Translations under genes and position numbers: made by a program
In this document: positions 1 to 9,321 of the stretch, piece by piece
How positions within the stretch are numbered: position 1 is the stretch's first letter
Layout of the letters: every line of letters begins with the position of its first letter
Notes under the pieces: generated by a model
The model's database searches: none
Told to the model about the DNA's origin: nothing
Seen by the model: the letters and a program-made list of their open reading frames with translations, nothing else
Assembly: GCF_000719335.1 (NCBI RefSeq)
Contig: NZ_JOGB01000044.1
Span: 1 to 57,329, forward strand
Direction: 5' to 3'
Origin: Streptomyces sp. NRRL S-87
Lineage (GTDB): Bacteria; Actinomycetota; Actinomycetes; Streptomycetales; Streptomycetaceae
Length of the DNA stretch: 57,329 bases

Positions 1-129
1 CCCCCCACCCACCCCCCAACCCACCGTCAACTGATCGCCACCCCGGCGCACCGCACCGGCCCGGCGTGCGTGACAATGACATCCGAGCGTTCGACTCAGC
101 ACGTTCGACAGAGCAACGAGGAGCAATTC

Positions 130-360
130 ATGGCGGGCAGCAGCCACGGACACACCCCGGCCGCCTGGACCGGTGTCACCATCGCCTTCATCGGTTTCTG
201 CATCGCGTCGGTCTTCATGGTGATGGCCGAGCCGATCGGCTTCTGGGCCGGCATGGGCGTCGTCCTGCTCGGCGGTGTCGTCGGCATGGCCATGCGCGCC
301 GCGGGCCTGGGCCAGAAGCCGAGCCCCGTCTCCGTCGCGCAGGCCCGCTCCGAGGCGTGA
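130..360 (+). CDS. HGxxPAAW-family small membrane protein
   Basis: A 76-residue integral membrane protein of unknown function. The N-terminus carries HGHTPAAW (residues 6-13), followed by two hydrophobic segments at about 15-36 and 41-62 and a short polar tail. Streptomyces genomes commonly keep such a gene in the trp neighbourhood, here ahead of a DUF2752 gene and trpC. I chose ATG 130 because GAGGAG (118-123) lies 6 nt upstream. An in-frame GTG at 70 would add 20 polar residues but has no ribosome site. The neighbourhood suggests, but does not show, a link to tryptophan synthesis. Confidence 0.8.
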   Translation: MAGSSHGHTPAAWTGVTIAFIGFCIASVFMVMAEPIGFWAGMGVVLLGGVVGMAMRAAGLGQKPSPVSVAQARSEA

Positions 361-458
361 CCGACCCGGTCGGCCGTACGCGCCCCGACGGCGTACTCCC
401 GGAAGGCGCAGCCCCCGCGTGGGCTGCGCCTTCCGGCGTACCCGGGCACAATCACGGC

Positions 459-932
459 GTGGACGACGCCTCACCGACCCCGCCGCCCGTGCCCGCGCCC
501 GCGCCCGCGCCCGTGCCCGCGCGAGAGCCCGGCCCCCGCGCCCGGCGCGCCGCGGTGCCGCTGACGCTGCTCGCGGGGGCCGCGGCGGCCTTCGCGTACG
601 TGGGTTCCGTCAACCCGAACCAGCCCGGCCACTACCCCGTCTGCCCGCTCTTCCGGCTGACCGGCGTGCTGTGCCCCGGGTGCGGCGGGCTGCGCAGCGC
701 GTACGCGTTCGCCCACGGCGATCTGCCGACCGCCCTCGGGGCGAACGCGATGGCCGTGGTCGGCTACTTCTGCTTCGCGGCCTACACGGCGGTCTGGCTG
801 TCCCGCACCCTCCGGGGGAAGCCGGCCCCGCGGATCGCCCTGAAACCGGTCCACTGGTGGGCCCTGGGGGCCCTGGCCCTGGTCTTCTCCGTCGTCCGGA
901 ACCTGCCCTTCGGTGCCGCGCTGGCGCCCTGA
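459..932 (+). CDS. DUF2752 family membrane protein
   Basis: A 157-residue protein. A Pro/Ala-rich N-terminus of about 25 residues is followed by three predicted hydrophobic helices (about 31-50, 94-115, 133-155). The family hallmark is C62 plus the CPGCGGLRS block (C72, C75), which sits beside the first helix and looks like a redox or metal site near the membrane face. Function of the family is unknown to me. GTG 459 was chosen because it is the first start after the GC hairpin region and gives a sensible length; the ribosome site is weak. The gene lies 133 nt before trpC and is probably expressed with or just ahead of it. Confidence 0.75.
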   Translation: MDDASPTPPPVPAPAPAPVPAREPGPRARRAAVPLTLLAGAAAAFAYVGSVNPNQPGHYPVCPLFRLTGVLCPGCGGLRSAYAFAHGDLPTALGANAMAVVGYFCFAAYTAVWLSRTLRGKPAPRIALKPVHWWALGALALVFSVVRNLPFGAALAP

Positions 933-1065
933 GGTGCGGATTCCGCATGTCCAGGTGGTGGGACCGCGCCTACGCCGTGCGAAGCTGCGGCCCATGGCGG
1001 GCTAGCATGGCAGTGCTGACCTTGAACAGCCCGACCAGCTTCGTACCCGGAAGGGGGCCGCTCGC

Positions 1066-1875
1066 GTGAGTGTGCTCGACGAGATCATCGAAGGGGTCCG
1101 CGAAGACCTTGCCGAACGGCAGGCCCGCGTGAGCCTCGACGAGCTCAAGGAGCGTGCCGCCAAGGCGCCCCGGGCCAAGGACGGCGTCGCGGCCCTGCGC
1201 GGCGACGGCGTGCGGGTCATCTGCGAGGTCAAGCGCTCCAGCCCCTCCAAGGGCGCGCTGGCCGCGATCGCCGACCCCGCGGGCCTGGCGGCCGACTACG
1301 AGGCCGGCGGCGCCGCCGTGATCTCCGTCCTGACGGAGCAGCGCCGCTTCGGCGGTTCGCTGGCCGACCTGGAGGCCGTCCGCGCCCGGGTCGACATCCC
1401 GATCCTGCGCAAGGACTTCATCGTCACCGCGTACCAGCTGTGGGAGGCCCGCGCGTACGGCGCCGACCTCGCGCTGCTGATCGTGGCGGCCCTGGAGCAG
1501 GAGGCCCTCGTCTCCCTCATCGAGCGGGCCGAGTCCATCGGCCTCACCCCGCTCGTCGAGGTGCACGACGAGGAGGAGGTGGAGCGCGCGGTGGCCGCCG
1601 GCGCCAAGATCATCGGCGTGAACGCCCGCAACCTCAAGACCCTCGAGGTCGACCGCGGCACCTTCGAGCGCGTCGTGCCCGAGATCCCGGCCCACGTCGT
1701 CAAGGTGGCCGAGTCCGGCATCCGCGGCCCGCACGACCTCATCGCGTACGCCAACCAGGGCGCCGACGCCGTGCTCGTCGGCGAGTCCCTGGTGACCGGC
1801 CGCGACCCCAAGTCCGCCGTGGCCGACCTCGTCGCGGCCGGTGCCCACCCGGCCCTGCGGCACGGCAGGAGCTGA
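1066..1875 (+). CDS. trpC: Indole-3-glycerol phosphate synthase
   Basis: Cytoplasmic TIM-barrel enzyme of tryptophan synthesis that decarboxylates and closes CdRP to indole-3-glycerol phosphate. At 269 residues it is full length and single-function, not fused to TrpF. The expected motifs are present: [10 protein letters not shown] (E54, K56), ILRKDF (catalytic K116), GVNARNLKT and the phosphate loop AESGIRG. GTG 1066 follows GGAAGGGGG at 8-9 nt spacing. The stop overlaps the ribosome site of trpM (AGGAG at 1867-1871), so translation of trpC and trpM is probably coupled. Confidence 0.97.
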   Translation: MSVLDEIIEGVREDLAERQARVSLDELKERAAKAPRAKDGVAALRGDGVRVICEVKRSSPSKGALAAIADPAGLAADYEAGGAAVISVLTEQRRFGGSLADLEAVRARVDIPILRKDFIVTAYQLWEARAYGADLALLIVAALEQEALVSLIERAESIGLTPLVEVHDEEEVERAVAAGAKIIGVNARNLKTLEVDRGTFERVVPEIPAHVVKVAESGIRGPHDLIAYANQGADAVLVGESLVTGRDPKSAVADLVAAGAHPALRHGRS

Positions 1876-1883
1876 CCCCGACC

Positions 1884-2108
1884 GTGCACTCCGCCCGCCG
1901 CGCCGCCCGCCGCCCCACCCCGAGCCACCGCTCGGGGCTGGCCGGCGTGCTCGCGGCGGCCCCGGCGCGCGACCCGCACGCCCCGCTCGCCCGCGGCTGC
2001 AAGCCGCGCGGCTGCCGCGCCCCGGCCCGCCGGGTCCTCGGCCGCAGGGTCCGCTACATCCTCGGCTCGGAGCCGGGACAGGTCAACGGCATGCGATGGC
2101 GTCCCTGA
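1884..2108 (+). CDS. trpM: TrpM, small basic protein of the trp cluster
   Basis: A 74-residue arginine- and proline-rich protein whose conserved part is the C-terminal half: ARGCKPRGCRAPARRV, then RRVRYILG, then the ending QVNGMRWRP. The position between trpC and trpB, the CxPRGC core and the QVNGMRW ending match the TrpM proteins of Streptomyces, which are reported to modulate tryptophan supply and growth; no enzymatic activity is evident. GTG 1884 lies 8 nt after the trpC stop, with AGGAG inside the trpC end. The N-terminal 25 residues look poorly constrained, so a later start is possible. Confidence 0.75.
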   Translation: MHSARRAARRPTPSHRSGLAGVLAAAPARDPHAPLARGCKPRGCRAPARRVLGRRVRYILGSEPGQVNGMRWRP

Positions 2109-2481
2109 CGCTGCGCCGCGCGTAACAGCCGCCGCCGTCCCGCACCGCCGGGACGGGGCCGCCCGCCGTACCGCTCCGCCGGGACGGCGCGCCCCGCCGC
2201 ACCCGCAGCGTCCCGCCGCCCCACGGGCCCCGGGCCCCGCCGAGCTCCCGCGCACCACCCGCGCGGCGTGCCCCGGCGCCGTACCGCCATGCGCGGTGCG
2301 CCGCCGACGGCGGGTACCGGGCCGCACCCGTGCGGCCGGTCGCGGACCCGCGCACCCGGACGGACGACGGCTCTCCCCGCGACCCGGCTGACGGCGCGTA
2401 CCGTCGAGGTGCGCGGCGGCCGGGCGGAACGGCGCATACGGTGACATCACCCATTGCTTCCGAGAGGTACTGGTACTGGCC
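2109..2481. other. Gene-free spacer trpM-trpB
   Basis: This 373-nt spacer has no convincing coding frame. It begins with a small hairpin (annotated separately) and is otherwise GC-rich and repetitive in short CGGGAC/GCCCGCC words. It is long for the inside of an operon, so trpB probably has its own promoter here. I cannot pick a promoter from sequence alone. GAGAGG (2461-2466) lies upstream of the trpB ATG. Confidence 0.6.
2135..2156 (+). terminator. Hairpin after trpM
   Basis: CCGTCCCG (2135-2142) pairs perfectly with CGGGACGG (2149-2156) around a 6-nt loop, 27 nt after the trpM stop. There is no T-run. It could end trpC-trpM transcripts or weaken read-through into trpB. Confidence 0.4.
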
Positions 2482-3728
<1,247 letters not shown>

Positions 3729-3732
<4 letters not shown>

Positions 3733-4556
3733 GCGCCAACGAGCAGACCGGACGCATCCAGCTGCTGAGCGACACGCTCGCCAAGGCCGCGTCTGAGGAC
3801 CGGGCCGCCCTCATCGCCTACCTCCCGGCCGGTTTCCCGACCGTCGACGGCGGCATCGAGGCCGTCAAGGCCGTCATCGCCGGTGGTGCCGACGTCGTCG
3901 AGGTCGGTCTGCCGCACTCCGACCCGGTCCTCGACGGCCCGGTCATCCAGACCGCCGACGACATCGCCCTGCGCGGCGGCGTGAAGATCGCCGACGTGTT
4001 CCGGACGGTGCGCGAGGCCCACGCGGCCACCGGGGCCCCGGTCCTGGTCATGACGTACTGGAACCCCATCGACCGCTACGGCGTCGAGCGCTTCACCGCC
4101 GAGCTGGCGGCCGCCGGCGGGGCCGGCTGCATCCTGCCCGACCTGCCGGTCCAGGAGTCCGCGCTGTGGCGCGAGCACGCCGAGAAGCACGGTCTGGCCA
4201 CCGTCTTCGTCGTGGCGCCGAGCAGCAAGGACGAGCGGCTCGCCACCATCACGCGGGCCGGTTCCGGCTTCGTGTACGCCGCCTCGCTGATGGGGGTCAC
4301 CGGCACCCGCGAGTCCGTCGGCGAGCAGGCCCAGGACCTGGTCCGGCGCACCCGCGCCACCACCGAACTGCCGGTGTGCGTGGGTCTGGGCGTCTCCAAC
4401 GCCGAGCAGGCCAAGGAGGTCGCCTCGTTCGCCGACGGGGTGATCGTGGGCTCGGCGTTCGTCAAGCGCATGCTCGACGCCCCGGACGAGGCCGCGGGCC
4501 TGGTGGCGGTGCGCGAGCTGGCGGCCGAGCTGGCGGTGGGAGTCCGCCGCGGCTAG
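3729..4556 (+). CDS. trpA: Tryptophan synthase alpha chain
   Basis: TIM-barrel subunit that cleaves indole-3-glycerol phosphate to indole and G3P and channels indole to TrpB. At 275 residues it is full length. Catalytic E58 ([11 protein letters not shown]) and D69 (LDGP) are present, as are the [12 protein letters not shown] phosphate region and the GLGVSNAEQ loop. The start is a GTG that overlaps the trpB stop by 4 nt (GTGA), with AGGAGGAG just upstream in the trpB end, so the two subunits are translationally coupled at a matched ratio. Transcription probably ends in the strong hairpin at 4613-4642. Confidence 0.97.
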
Positions 4557-4571
4557 GGAGCGGAGCTACTG

Positions 4572-4603
4572 ACCCGTACGGCGGACTTTTAGCCCGTACG
4601 GGT
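4572..4603. promoter_or_regulatory. 10-bp inverted repeat between trpA and dsbA
   Basis: ACCCGTACGG (4572-4581) and its exact reverse complement (4594-4603) are separated by 12 nt, 15 nt after the trpA stop. It could be a small hairpin preceding the main terminator or a protein site for the downstream thioredoxin gene. Nothing in the sequence decides between these. Confidence 0.35.
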
Positions 4604-4612
4604 GGAACTGGG

Positions 4613-4642
4613 ACCGGGGAGGCACGCGAGTGCCTCCCCGGT
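4613..4642 (+). terminator. Strong hairpin terminator after trpA
   Basis: A perfect 13-bp stem (4613-4625 with 4630-4642) is capped by a GCGA tetraloop, a GNRA-type loop that favours a very stable hairpin. It is followed by TCGTTTCG rather than a clean T-run, which is typical of Streptomyces terminators. Its right arm contains the GTG at 4630, which argues against that codon as the start of the next gene. Confidence 0.75.
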
Positions 4643-4656
4643 TCGTTTCGCTGGAC

Positions 4657-5439
4657 GTGAGCGAGAATTCGGAAGCGAAACGATCTGCCCGCGAGCGCCT
4701 CGCCCAGGAGCGCGAGCGGCAGAGGGCCAGGGACAAGCGCCGGCGGACCCTGATCGTGGCCTCGGCGGTGGTCGGCGTACTCGGGCTGGCCGCGGTCGTC
4801 GGGATCATCGCGGCGAACGCGGGCAAGGACGACGGCTCGTCCTCGGCCGGCCCCGTCGTCGCCCCCTCGGGCGCGGTCGGCAAGGACGCGCTCGCCATCC
4901 AGACCGGCAAGGACGGCGCCAGGTCCACGCTCGTGGTCTGGGAGGACTTCCGCTGCCCGGCCTGCAAGTCGTTCGAGACCAACTACCGCGACACGATCCA
5001 CCAGCTGGAGGACAAGGGCCTCCTCAAGGCCGAGTACCACCTGGTGACGCTGATCGACGGCAACATGGGCGGCAGCGGCTCCCTGAACGCGGCCAACGCG
5101 GCCGCCTGCGCGCAGGACGCCGGCAAGTACCGCGCCTACCACGACGTGCTCTTCCAGAACCAGCCGCCCGAGACCCAGGACGCGTACGCGAGCACCGCGA
5201 AGCTGCTGGAGCTGGCGGGCCGGGTGCCCGGGCTCGACACGGACGAGTTCCGCCAGTGCGTGAAGGACGGCGAGCACAACAGCTGGGTGAAGAAGTCGTA
5301 CGACGCCTTCCGGGCCGGCAACTTCCGCGGGACCCCGACCGTGCAGCTGAACGGCAAGGACCTCTTCGCCGACCAGGCCAACCCGGTCACGCCGCAGAAG
5401 CTGAAGGAGCTGGTGGAGGCGAAGGCCGCCCAGGGCTGA
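4657..5439 (+). CDS. Membrane-anchored DsbA-family thioredoxin-like protein
   Basis: A 260-residue extracytoplasmic thiol-disulfide oxidoreductase. A charged cytoplasmic N-terminus (about 1-30, Arg/Glu-rich, helical) precedes one transmembrane helix (31-53), a Gly/Ser linker, and a thioredoxin fold with the CPAC active site (C100, C103) after VVWEDFR. The cis-Pro region is GTPTVQLNG. Streptomyces usually place this gene between trpA and lgt, and a role in cell-envelope disulfide chemistry next to lipoprotein modification is plausible. GTG 4657 is preferred: GTG 4630 has a purine-rich stretch before it, but both the stretch and the codon lie in the trpA terminator hairpin. Confidence 0.85.
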   Translation: MSENSEAKRSARERLAQERERQRARDKRRRTLIVASAVVGVLGLAAVVGIIAANAGKDDGSSSAGPVVAPSGAVGKDALAIQTGKDGARSTLVVWEDFRCPACKSFETNYRDTIHQLEDKGLLKAEYHLVTLIDGNMGGSGSLNAANAAACAQDAGKYRAYHDVLFQNQPPETQDAYASTAKLLELAGRVPGLDTDEFRQCVKDGEHNSWVKKSYDAFRAGNFRGTPTVQLNGKDLFADQANPVTPQKLKELVEAKAAQG

Positions 5440-5624
5440 GCCGGCGGCTGCGGCCCCTCCCGCGGAGGTCGCTCCCTTCCCCCGGTCGCCCTCCGGTCGC
5501 CCGTACGTCCCCAAAGGGCCGCGTACGGGCGATGTGCGGCCGGGGCCGGCGCCCGCGCTTTTGCCGGGACGTTGCCGGGCGGCTTGCCCTGGCCACGGGG
5601 CGGCAGGGTACCGTCGGTCCTGCC

Positions 5625-6731
5625 ATGGAACTTGCCTTCATCCCCAGCCCGTCGACCGGCGTGATCCACCTCGGACCGATCCCGCTGCGCGGCTACGCGT
5701 TCTGCATCATCATCGGCGTCTTCGTCGCCGTCTGGCTCGGCAACAAGCGCTGGATCGCGCGCGGCGGAAAGCCGGGCACGGTCGCCGACATCGCCGTCTG
5801 GGCCGTGCCCTTCGGCCTCGTCGGCGGGCGTCTGTACCACGTGATCACCGACTACCAGCTGTACTTCAGCGAGGGTGAGAACTGGGTCGACGCCTTCAAG
5901 ATCTGGGAGGGCGGCCTCGGCATCTGGGGCGCGATCGCCCTCGGCGCCGTCGGCGCCTGGATCGGCTGCCGCCGCCGGGGCATCCCGCTGCCGGCCTGGG
6001 CCGACGCGCTCGCGCCCGGCATCGCGCTGGCCCAGGCGATCGGCCGCTGGGGCAACTGGTTCAACCAGGAGCTGTACGGCCGCGCCACCGACGTGCCGTG
6101 GGCGCTGGAGATCAGTGAGGGCCCGAACCGGGTCGCCGGCACCTACCACCCGACGTTCCTGTACGAGTCGCTGTGGTGCGTCGGTGTCGCCCTGCTCGTG
6201 ATCTGGGCCGACCGGCGCTTCAAGCTGGGCCACGGCCGGGCCTTCGCCCTGTACGTGGCGGCGTACTGCGCGGGGCGCGTCTGGACCGAGTACCTGCGCG
6301 TCGACGAGGCGCACCACGTGCTGGGGCTGCGCCTGAACGTGTGGACCGCCATCGTGGTCTTCGTCCTGGCGGTCGTCTACTTCGTCGTCTCGGCGCGGCT
6401 GCGGCCGGGCCGCGAGGAGGTCGTCGAGCCGGACGTCCGTCCGGGCCGCGGCCCCTCGTCGGACGGCGAGGGCTCCGCCGAGCCGGCCGCCGACGCCCCC
6501 GACGCGAAGGCTGACAACGCCGACAACGCCGACAAGGACGGCGCCGACCGGGCGGACGCCGCAGCCGAGGCGGCGGACGCCAAGGACGCGGACGCAGACG
6601 CCGACGGGCCCAAGGCGGACACCACGGACGCCGACGCCGCGGCGGAGGACGAGCCGCAGGACTCCGCGGACGCGGACCGGGCACCGTCCGCCGAGGCGGA
6701 GGACGCCGCACCCGCGGCCAAGAAGCTCTGA
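5625..6731 (+). CDS. lgt: Prolipoprotein diacylglyceryl transferase
   Basis: Integral membrane enzyme that transfers diacylglycerol from phosphatidylglycerol to the lipobox cysteine of prolipoproteins. The first 270 residues form the Lgt fold with seven hydrophobic segments and the signature GRWGNWFNQELYG (140-152), including R141, N144 and E149. The C-terminal ~90 residues are a highly acidic Ala/Asp-rich repeat tail (DADADG, NADNADKD) beyond the usual family length. Such tails are common in actinobacterial Lgt and are probably disordered and cytoplasmic. ATG 5625 begins the conserved start. Transcription ends in the hairpin at 6748-6778. Confidence 0.95.
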   Translation: MELAFIPSPSTGVIHLGPIPLRGYAFCIIIGVFVAVWLGNKRWIARGGKPGTVADIAVWAVPFGLVGGRLYHVITDYQLYFSEGENWVDAFKIWEGGLGIWGAIALGAVGAWIGCRRRGIPLPAWADALAPGIALAQAIGRWGNWFNQELYGRATDVPWALEISEGPNRVAGTYHPTFLYESLWCVGVALLVIWADRRFKLGHGRAFALYVAAYCAGRVWTEYLRVDEAHHVLGLRLNVWTAIVVFVLAVVYFVVSARLRPGREEVVEPDVRPGRGPSSDGEGSAEPAADAPDAKADNADNADKDGADRADAAAEAADAKDADADADGPKADTTDADAAAEDEPQDSADADRAPSAEAEDAAPAAKKL

Positions 6732-6747
6732 GCCCACCCGGCTCCCC

Positions 6748-6778
6748 CCGCAGGCCCGCCCACCCGGCGGGCCTGCGG
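6748..6778 (+). terminator. Hairpin terminator after lgt
   Basis: A perfect 13-bp GC stem (6748-6760 with 6766-6778) with loop CACCC starts 17 nt after the lgt stop and is followed by CGTTT. It lies between convergent genes, so it may serve both strands. Confidence 0.8.
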
Positions 6779-6817
6779 CGTTTCCGGATCCGGAGCGAAG
6801 CCCGCGAGCCGAGCCGG

Positions 6818-7072
6818 TCAGACCACCGGGTCCGGTACGAAGAGGCTCACCGCGTAGCCCGTGGGGTTGACAAGGCGGCCGCAGAGCATGTCGATCCGCA
6901 GGTCGTCGGGGGCCAGGTCCGGGTCCTCGGCGTACAGCCGCCGGACGACGGCGCGCAGCTCCGCGTCCGAGTTCCCCTCCCAGACCCGCTGCCAGCGCCC
7001 GGTGGGCCGGGCGGCCTCGGCCCTGGCGCGTTCCCGCTCCCGCTTGCGCTTGCGCTTCCCCTGTCCCGGCAT
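6818..7072 (-). CDS. Small basic hypothetical protein
   Basis: An 84-residue protein of unknown function. Residues 5-25 are a run of Lys/Arg/Glu (GKRKRKRERERARAEAA) that may bind nucleic acid or form a charged helix. The rest (WEGNSDAELRAVVRRLYAED, then DDLRIDMLCGRLVNPTGY) has balanced composition and reads like a conserved domain. ATG 7072 is the only start that includes the whole frame; codon bias fits coding on this strand. It is convergent with lgt and divergent from the secreted protein gene at 7280. Confidence 0.6.
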   Translation of the reverse strand: MPGQGKRKRKRERERARAEAARPTGRWQRVWEGNSDAELRAVVRRLYAEDPDLAPDDLRIDMLCGRLVNPTGYAVSLFVPDPVV

Positions 7073-7279
7073 CGGACCAGCATCCGGGACCCGGCCCGGC
7101 CGCCGCAACGCATTTCCCCCGGCCCGGCAGCCCCCTGTGCGTGGCCGGAAATCGATGTCGTAGCCTGCGGGCACGGTCGTGCACCCGCGCCCCGCCCGCC
7201 CGGGCGGCCGCGCCCCGGGTGGCGGGCCGTGTCGTGTCACCCGCCCGTCGGGCGGGTCTTCCAGGGGGGTATCCACATC

Positions 7280-9253
7280 GTGCGTACGCGCACCTCCACG
7301 GCCGCGCTCACCCTCGCGGCCGTCCTCGGCTCCGCCGTGCTCGCGGCCGGTCCGGCCGTCGCCGACAGCCGTGCCGACGTGCCCGTCAGCGGCTTCAGCG
7401 ACACCGTCGTCGACGGCGTGCACCACCGGCTCTTCCTCGGCGACAAGAGCGGCGACGGCATCCTCGTCACCGACTACGCCGGCCGGACCGTCGGCACGGT
7501 CCCCGGGCTGCGGGGCGTCAGCGACCTCGCGCTGAGCGCCGACTCGGCCACGCTCTACGCGGCCGTCCGCTACGCCGACTCGGTCGTGGCCGTCGACACG
7601 GCCACGCTCGAGGTCACCGCCTCGTACCCGACCGGTGCGGGCACCGAGCCCTCCCAGGTCGCGGCCGGCGAGAACGGCCGCATCTGGTTCTCCTTCGGCG
7701 ACCAGTGGAGCTCCGGGCTCGGCTCGATCGACCCGAGCGGTCCGGACGGGCCCGTGACCACGACGTACGACGACCAGCAGGCCGGGCACGACTTCGCCAC
7801 CCCGCCGCTGCTGCGCACCGACCCCAAGGCGCCCGGCAAGCTCGTCGCCCTCGACCACGGCATCAGCTCCGGCCCGATCGTCGTCTACGACACCACGGGC
7901 GCCGCCCCCGTCGTCAGCGTCCAGGACGACAAGGGCGGCTTCTGGTACGACGCCGACTTCACCCCGGACGGCACCGGCATCGCCGTGGCCGGCTCGGCCA
8001 AGGGGATCGTCGAGTACCGGGTCTCCGACCTCGAGCAGGTCGCCTTCTACCCGCTGGCCGAGCAGCCGAGCAGCGTCGCCGTCGCGCCCGACGGCACCGT
8101 CGCCGCCGGCACCGGGGGCTTCTCGGACAACCCCGACCTCGCCGTGTTCACCCAGGGCGCCGGCAAGCCAGCCAGCCTGCGCAAGCTCTTCCCCCAGTAC
8201 GGCCTGGCCCGGCGCGGCCTCGCCTGGGCGCCGGCCGGCAGCACCCTGTTCGCGGTGAACGACAACTGGACCGCCCCGACCACCGCGCTGCGGGTGCTCA
8301 CCGACCCCCGCCAGTACGTCACCACGGCCACCCTCACCGGCCCGGCCACGGCGACGCGCGGTGCCGCCCTCACCCTGACGGGCAGGATCGGTGCGAGCCT
8401 GCCGCTGCCCGCCGGGACGCCGGTGTCGGTCACCCGCACCGACCTGGAGTCCCCGCAGGGCAAGGCGCTGGCCCCGGTGAAGGTGGACGCGAAGGGCGCC
8501 TTCACGGTCAAGGACACCCCGCCCGCCGGCGGCAAGGTGACGTACCAGGTCGGCTACGCCGGCGACGCCGCGTACGCCCCCGCCAAGGCCTCGTTCCCGG
8601 TGGCCGTGTCGCGGGCCGCGACCACGCTGACCCTCGGCAACAACAACAAGACCTTCGAGTACGGCGCGCAGGTCTGGTTCATCGCGCACCTGGGCACGAC
8701 GTACAAGAACCGCACGGTCGAGCTGTGGGCCGACCCCTTCGGCCCCGACCGGCCGAACAAGCTGGTGCACCGGGCCCTGGTGGACGCCCGGGGCAACATC
8801 GGGGTCAAGCTGACGATGACCCGGGACACCACCGTGGTCGCGTCCTTCGCCGGTGACGCCCGCTACGCGCCGAAGAAGGTGACGGTGACCGGGCTGGCGA
8901 AGGTCAAGGTCGCCACCACGCTCAGCGGCCACTACAAGTGGGCGAACATCGGCGGCGTCCCGTACCGCTGGTTCCGCAAGACCACCTCGCCCGTCGCGAC
9001 CAGCGCCATGACCTACTACCCGGGGCGCAAGGCGCGCTTCGAGCTGGAGGTCTACTCGGGCGGACGCTGGTACGCGTCGAACCCGGAGTTCTTCGCGCTG
9101 GCCGCCGACGGCAAGGTCGCCGTCCGGTTCGGCGCCCCCAACACGTCGGGCATCCGCGCCCGGGTCCGCACCGGGTACGTCAACGTCGCCTCGGGCGACT
9201 ACGTGAACACCACGACGCTCTCGTCCTGGCAGTACATGTACTTCAGCAACTGA
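7280..9253 (+). CDS. Secreted beta-propeller / Ig-like repeat protein
   Basis: A 657-residue exported protein. A Sec signal peptide (residues 1-~29, hydrophobic core AALTLAAVLGSAVLAAG, cleavage near AVA-DS) is followed by a YncE/NHL-like propeller (about 40-350, with repeats such as VVDGVHHRLFLGD, LALSADSATLYAAV and SVAVAPDGTV) and then at least two Ig-like beta domains (about 355-550; TATLTGPATATRGAALTLTG and GDAAYAPAK are bacterial Ig-like repeat features). It ends in a C-terminal beta region ending SSWQYMYFSN. No enzyme motif is seen; a cell-surface or matrix role is likely. GTG 7280 follows AGGGGGGT at 8 nt. Confidence 0.8.
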   Translation: MRTRTSTAALTLAAVLGSAVLAAGPAVADSRADVPVSGFSDTVVDGVHHRLFLGDKSGDGILVTDYAGRTVGTVPGLRGVSDLALSADSATLYAAVRYADSVVAVDTATLEVTASYPTGAGTEPSQVAAGENGRIWFSFGDQWSSGLGSIDPSGPDGPVTTTYDDQQAGHDFATPPLLRTDPKAPGKLVALDHGISSGPIVVYDTTGAAPVVSVQDDKGGFWYDADFTPDGTGIAVAGSAKGIVEYRVSDLEQVAFYPLAEQPSSVAVAPDGTVAAGTGGFSDNPDLAVFTQGAGKPASLRKLFPQYGLARRGLAWAPAGSTLFAVNDNWTAPTTALRVLTDPRQYVTTATLTGPATATRGAALTLTGRIGASLPLPAGTPVSVTRTDLESPQGKALAPVKVDAKGAFTVKDTPPAGGKVTYQVGYAGDAAYAPAKASFPVAVSRAATTLTLGNNNKTFEYGAQVWFIAHLGTTYKNRTVELWADPFGPDRPNKLVHRALVDARGNIGVKLTMTRDTTVVASFAGDARYAPKKVTVTGLAKVKVATTLSGHYKWANIGGVPYRWFRKTTSPVATSAMTYYPGRKARFELEVYSGGRWYASNPEFFALAADGKVAVRFGAPNTSGIRARVRTGYVNVASGDYVNTTTLSSWQYMYFSN

Positions 9254-9271
9254 CGCGAGCGGACGCGCAGG

Positions 9272-9321
9272 CGCAGGAGGGGGTGGGGCCCGTCGTCAGG
9301 CGGGCCCCACCCCCTCCTGCG
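9272..9321. terminator. 21-bp bidirectional terminator hairpin
   Basis: A perfect 21-bp stem (9272-9292 with 9301-9321) and an 8-nt loop lie between the convergent secreted-protein gene and the CitE-like gene. The CitE stop codon (9296-9298) lies in the loop, so the last residues of that protein (QEGVGPA) are encoded by the terminator itself. Confidence 0.8.

Noticed and set aside
4630..4656. GTG 4630 as the start of the DsbA-like gene
   Set aside because: Codon and apparent ribosome site both lie within the trpA terminator hairpin; the conserved N-terminus begins at 4657.
5136..7184. A 682-codon minus-strand open frame opposite dsbA and lgt
   Set aside because: Antisense shadow: composition is Arg/Gly/Pro-rich without motifs, and the plus-strand genes explain the codon bias. 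Only the 84-codon end at 6818-7072, in another gene context, looks real.
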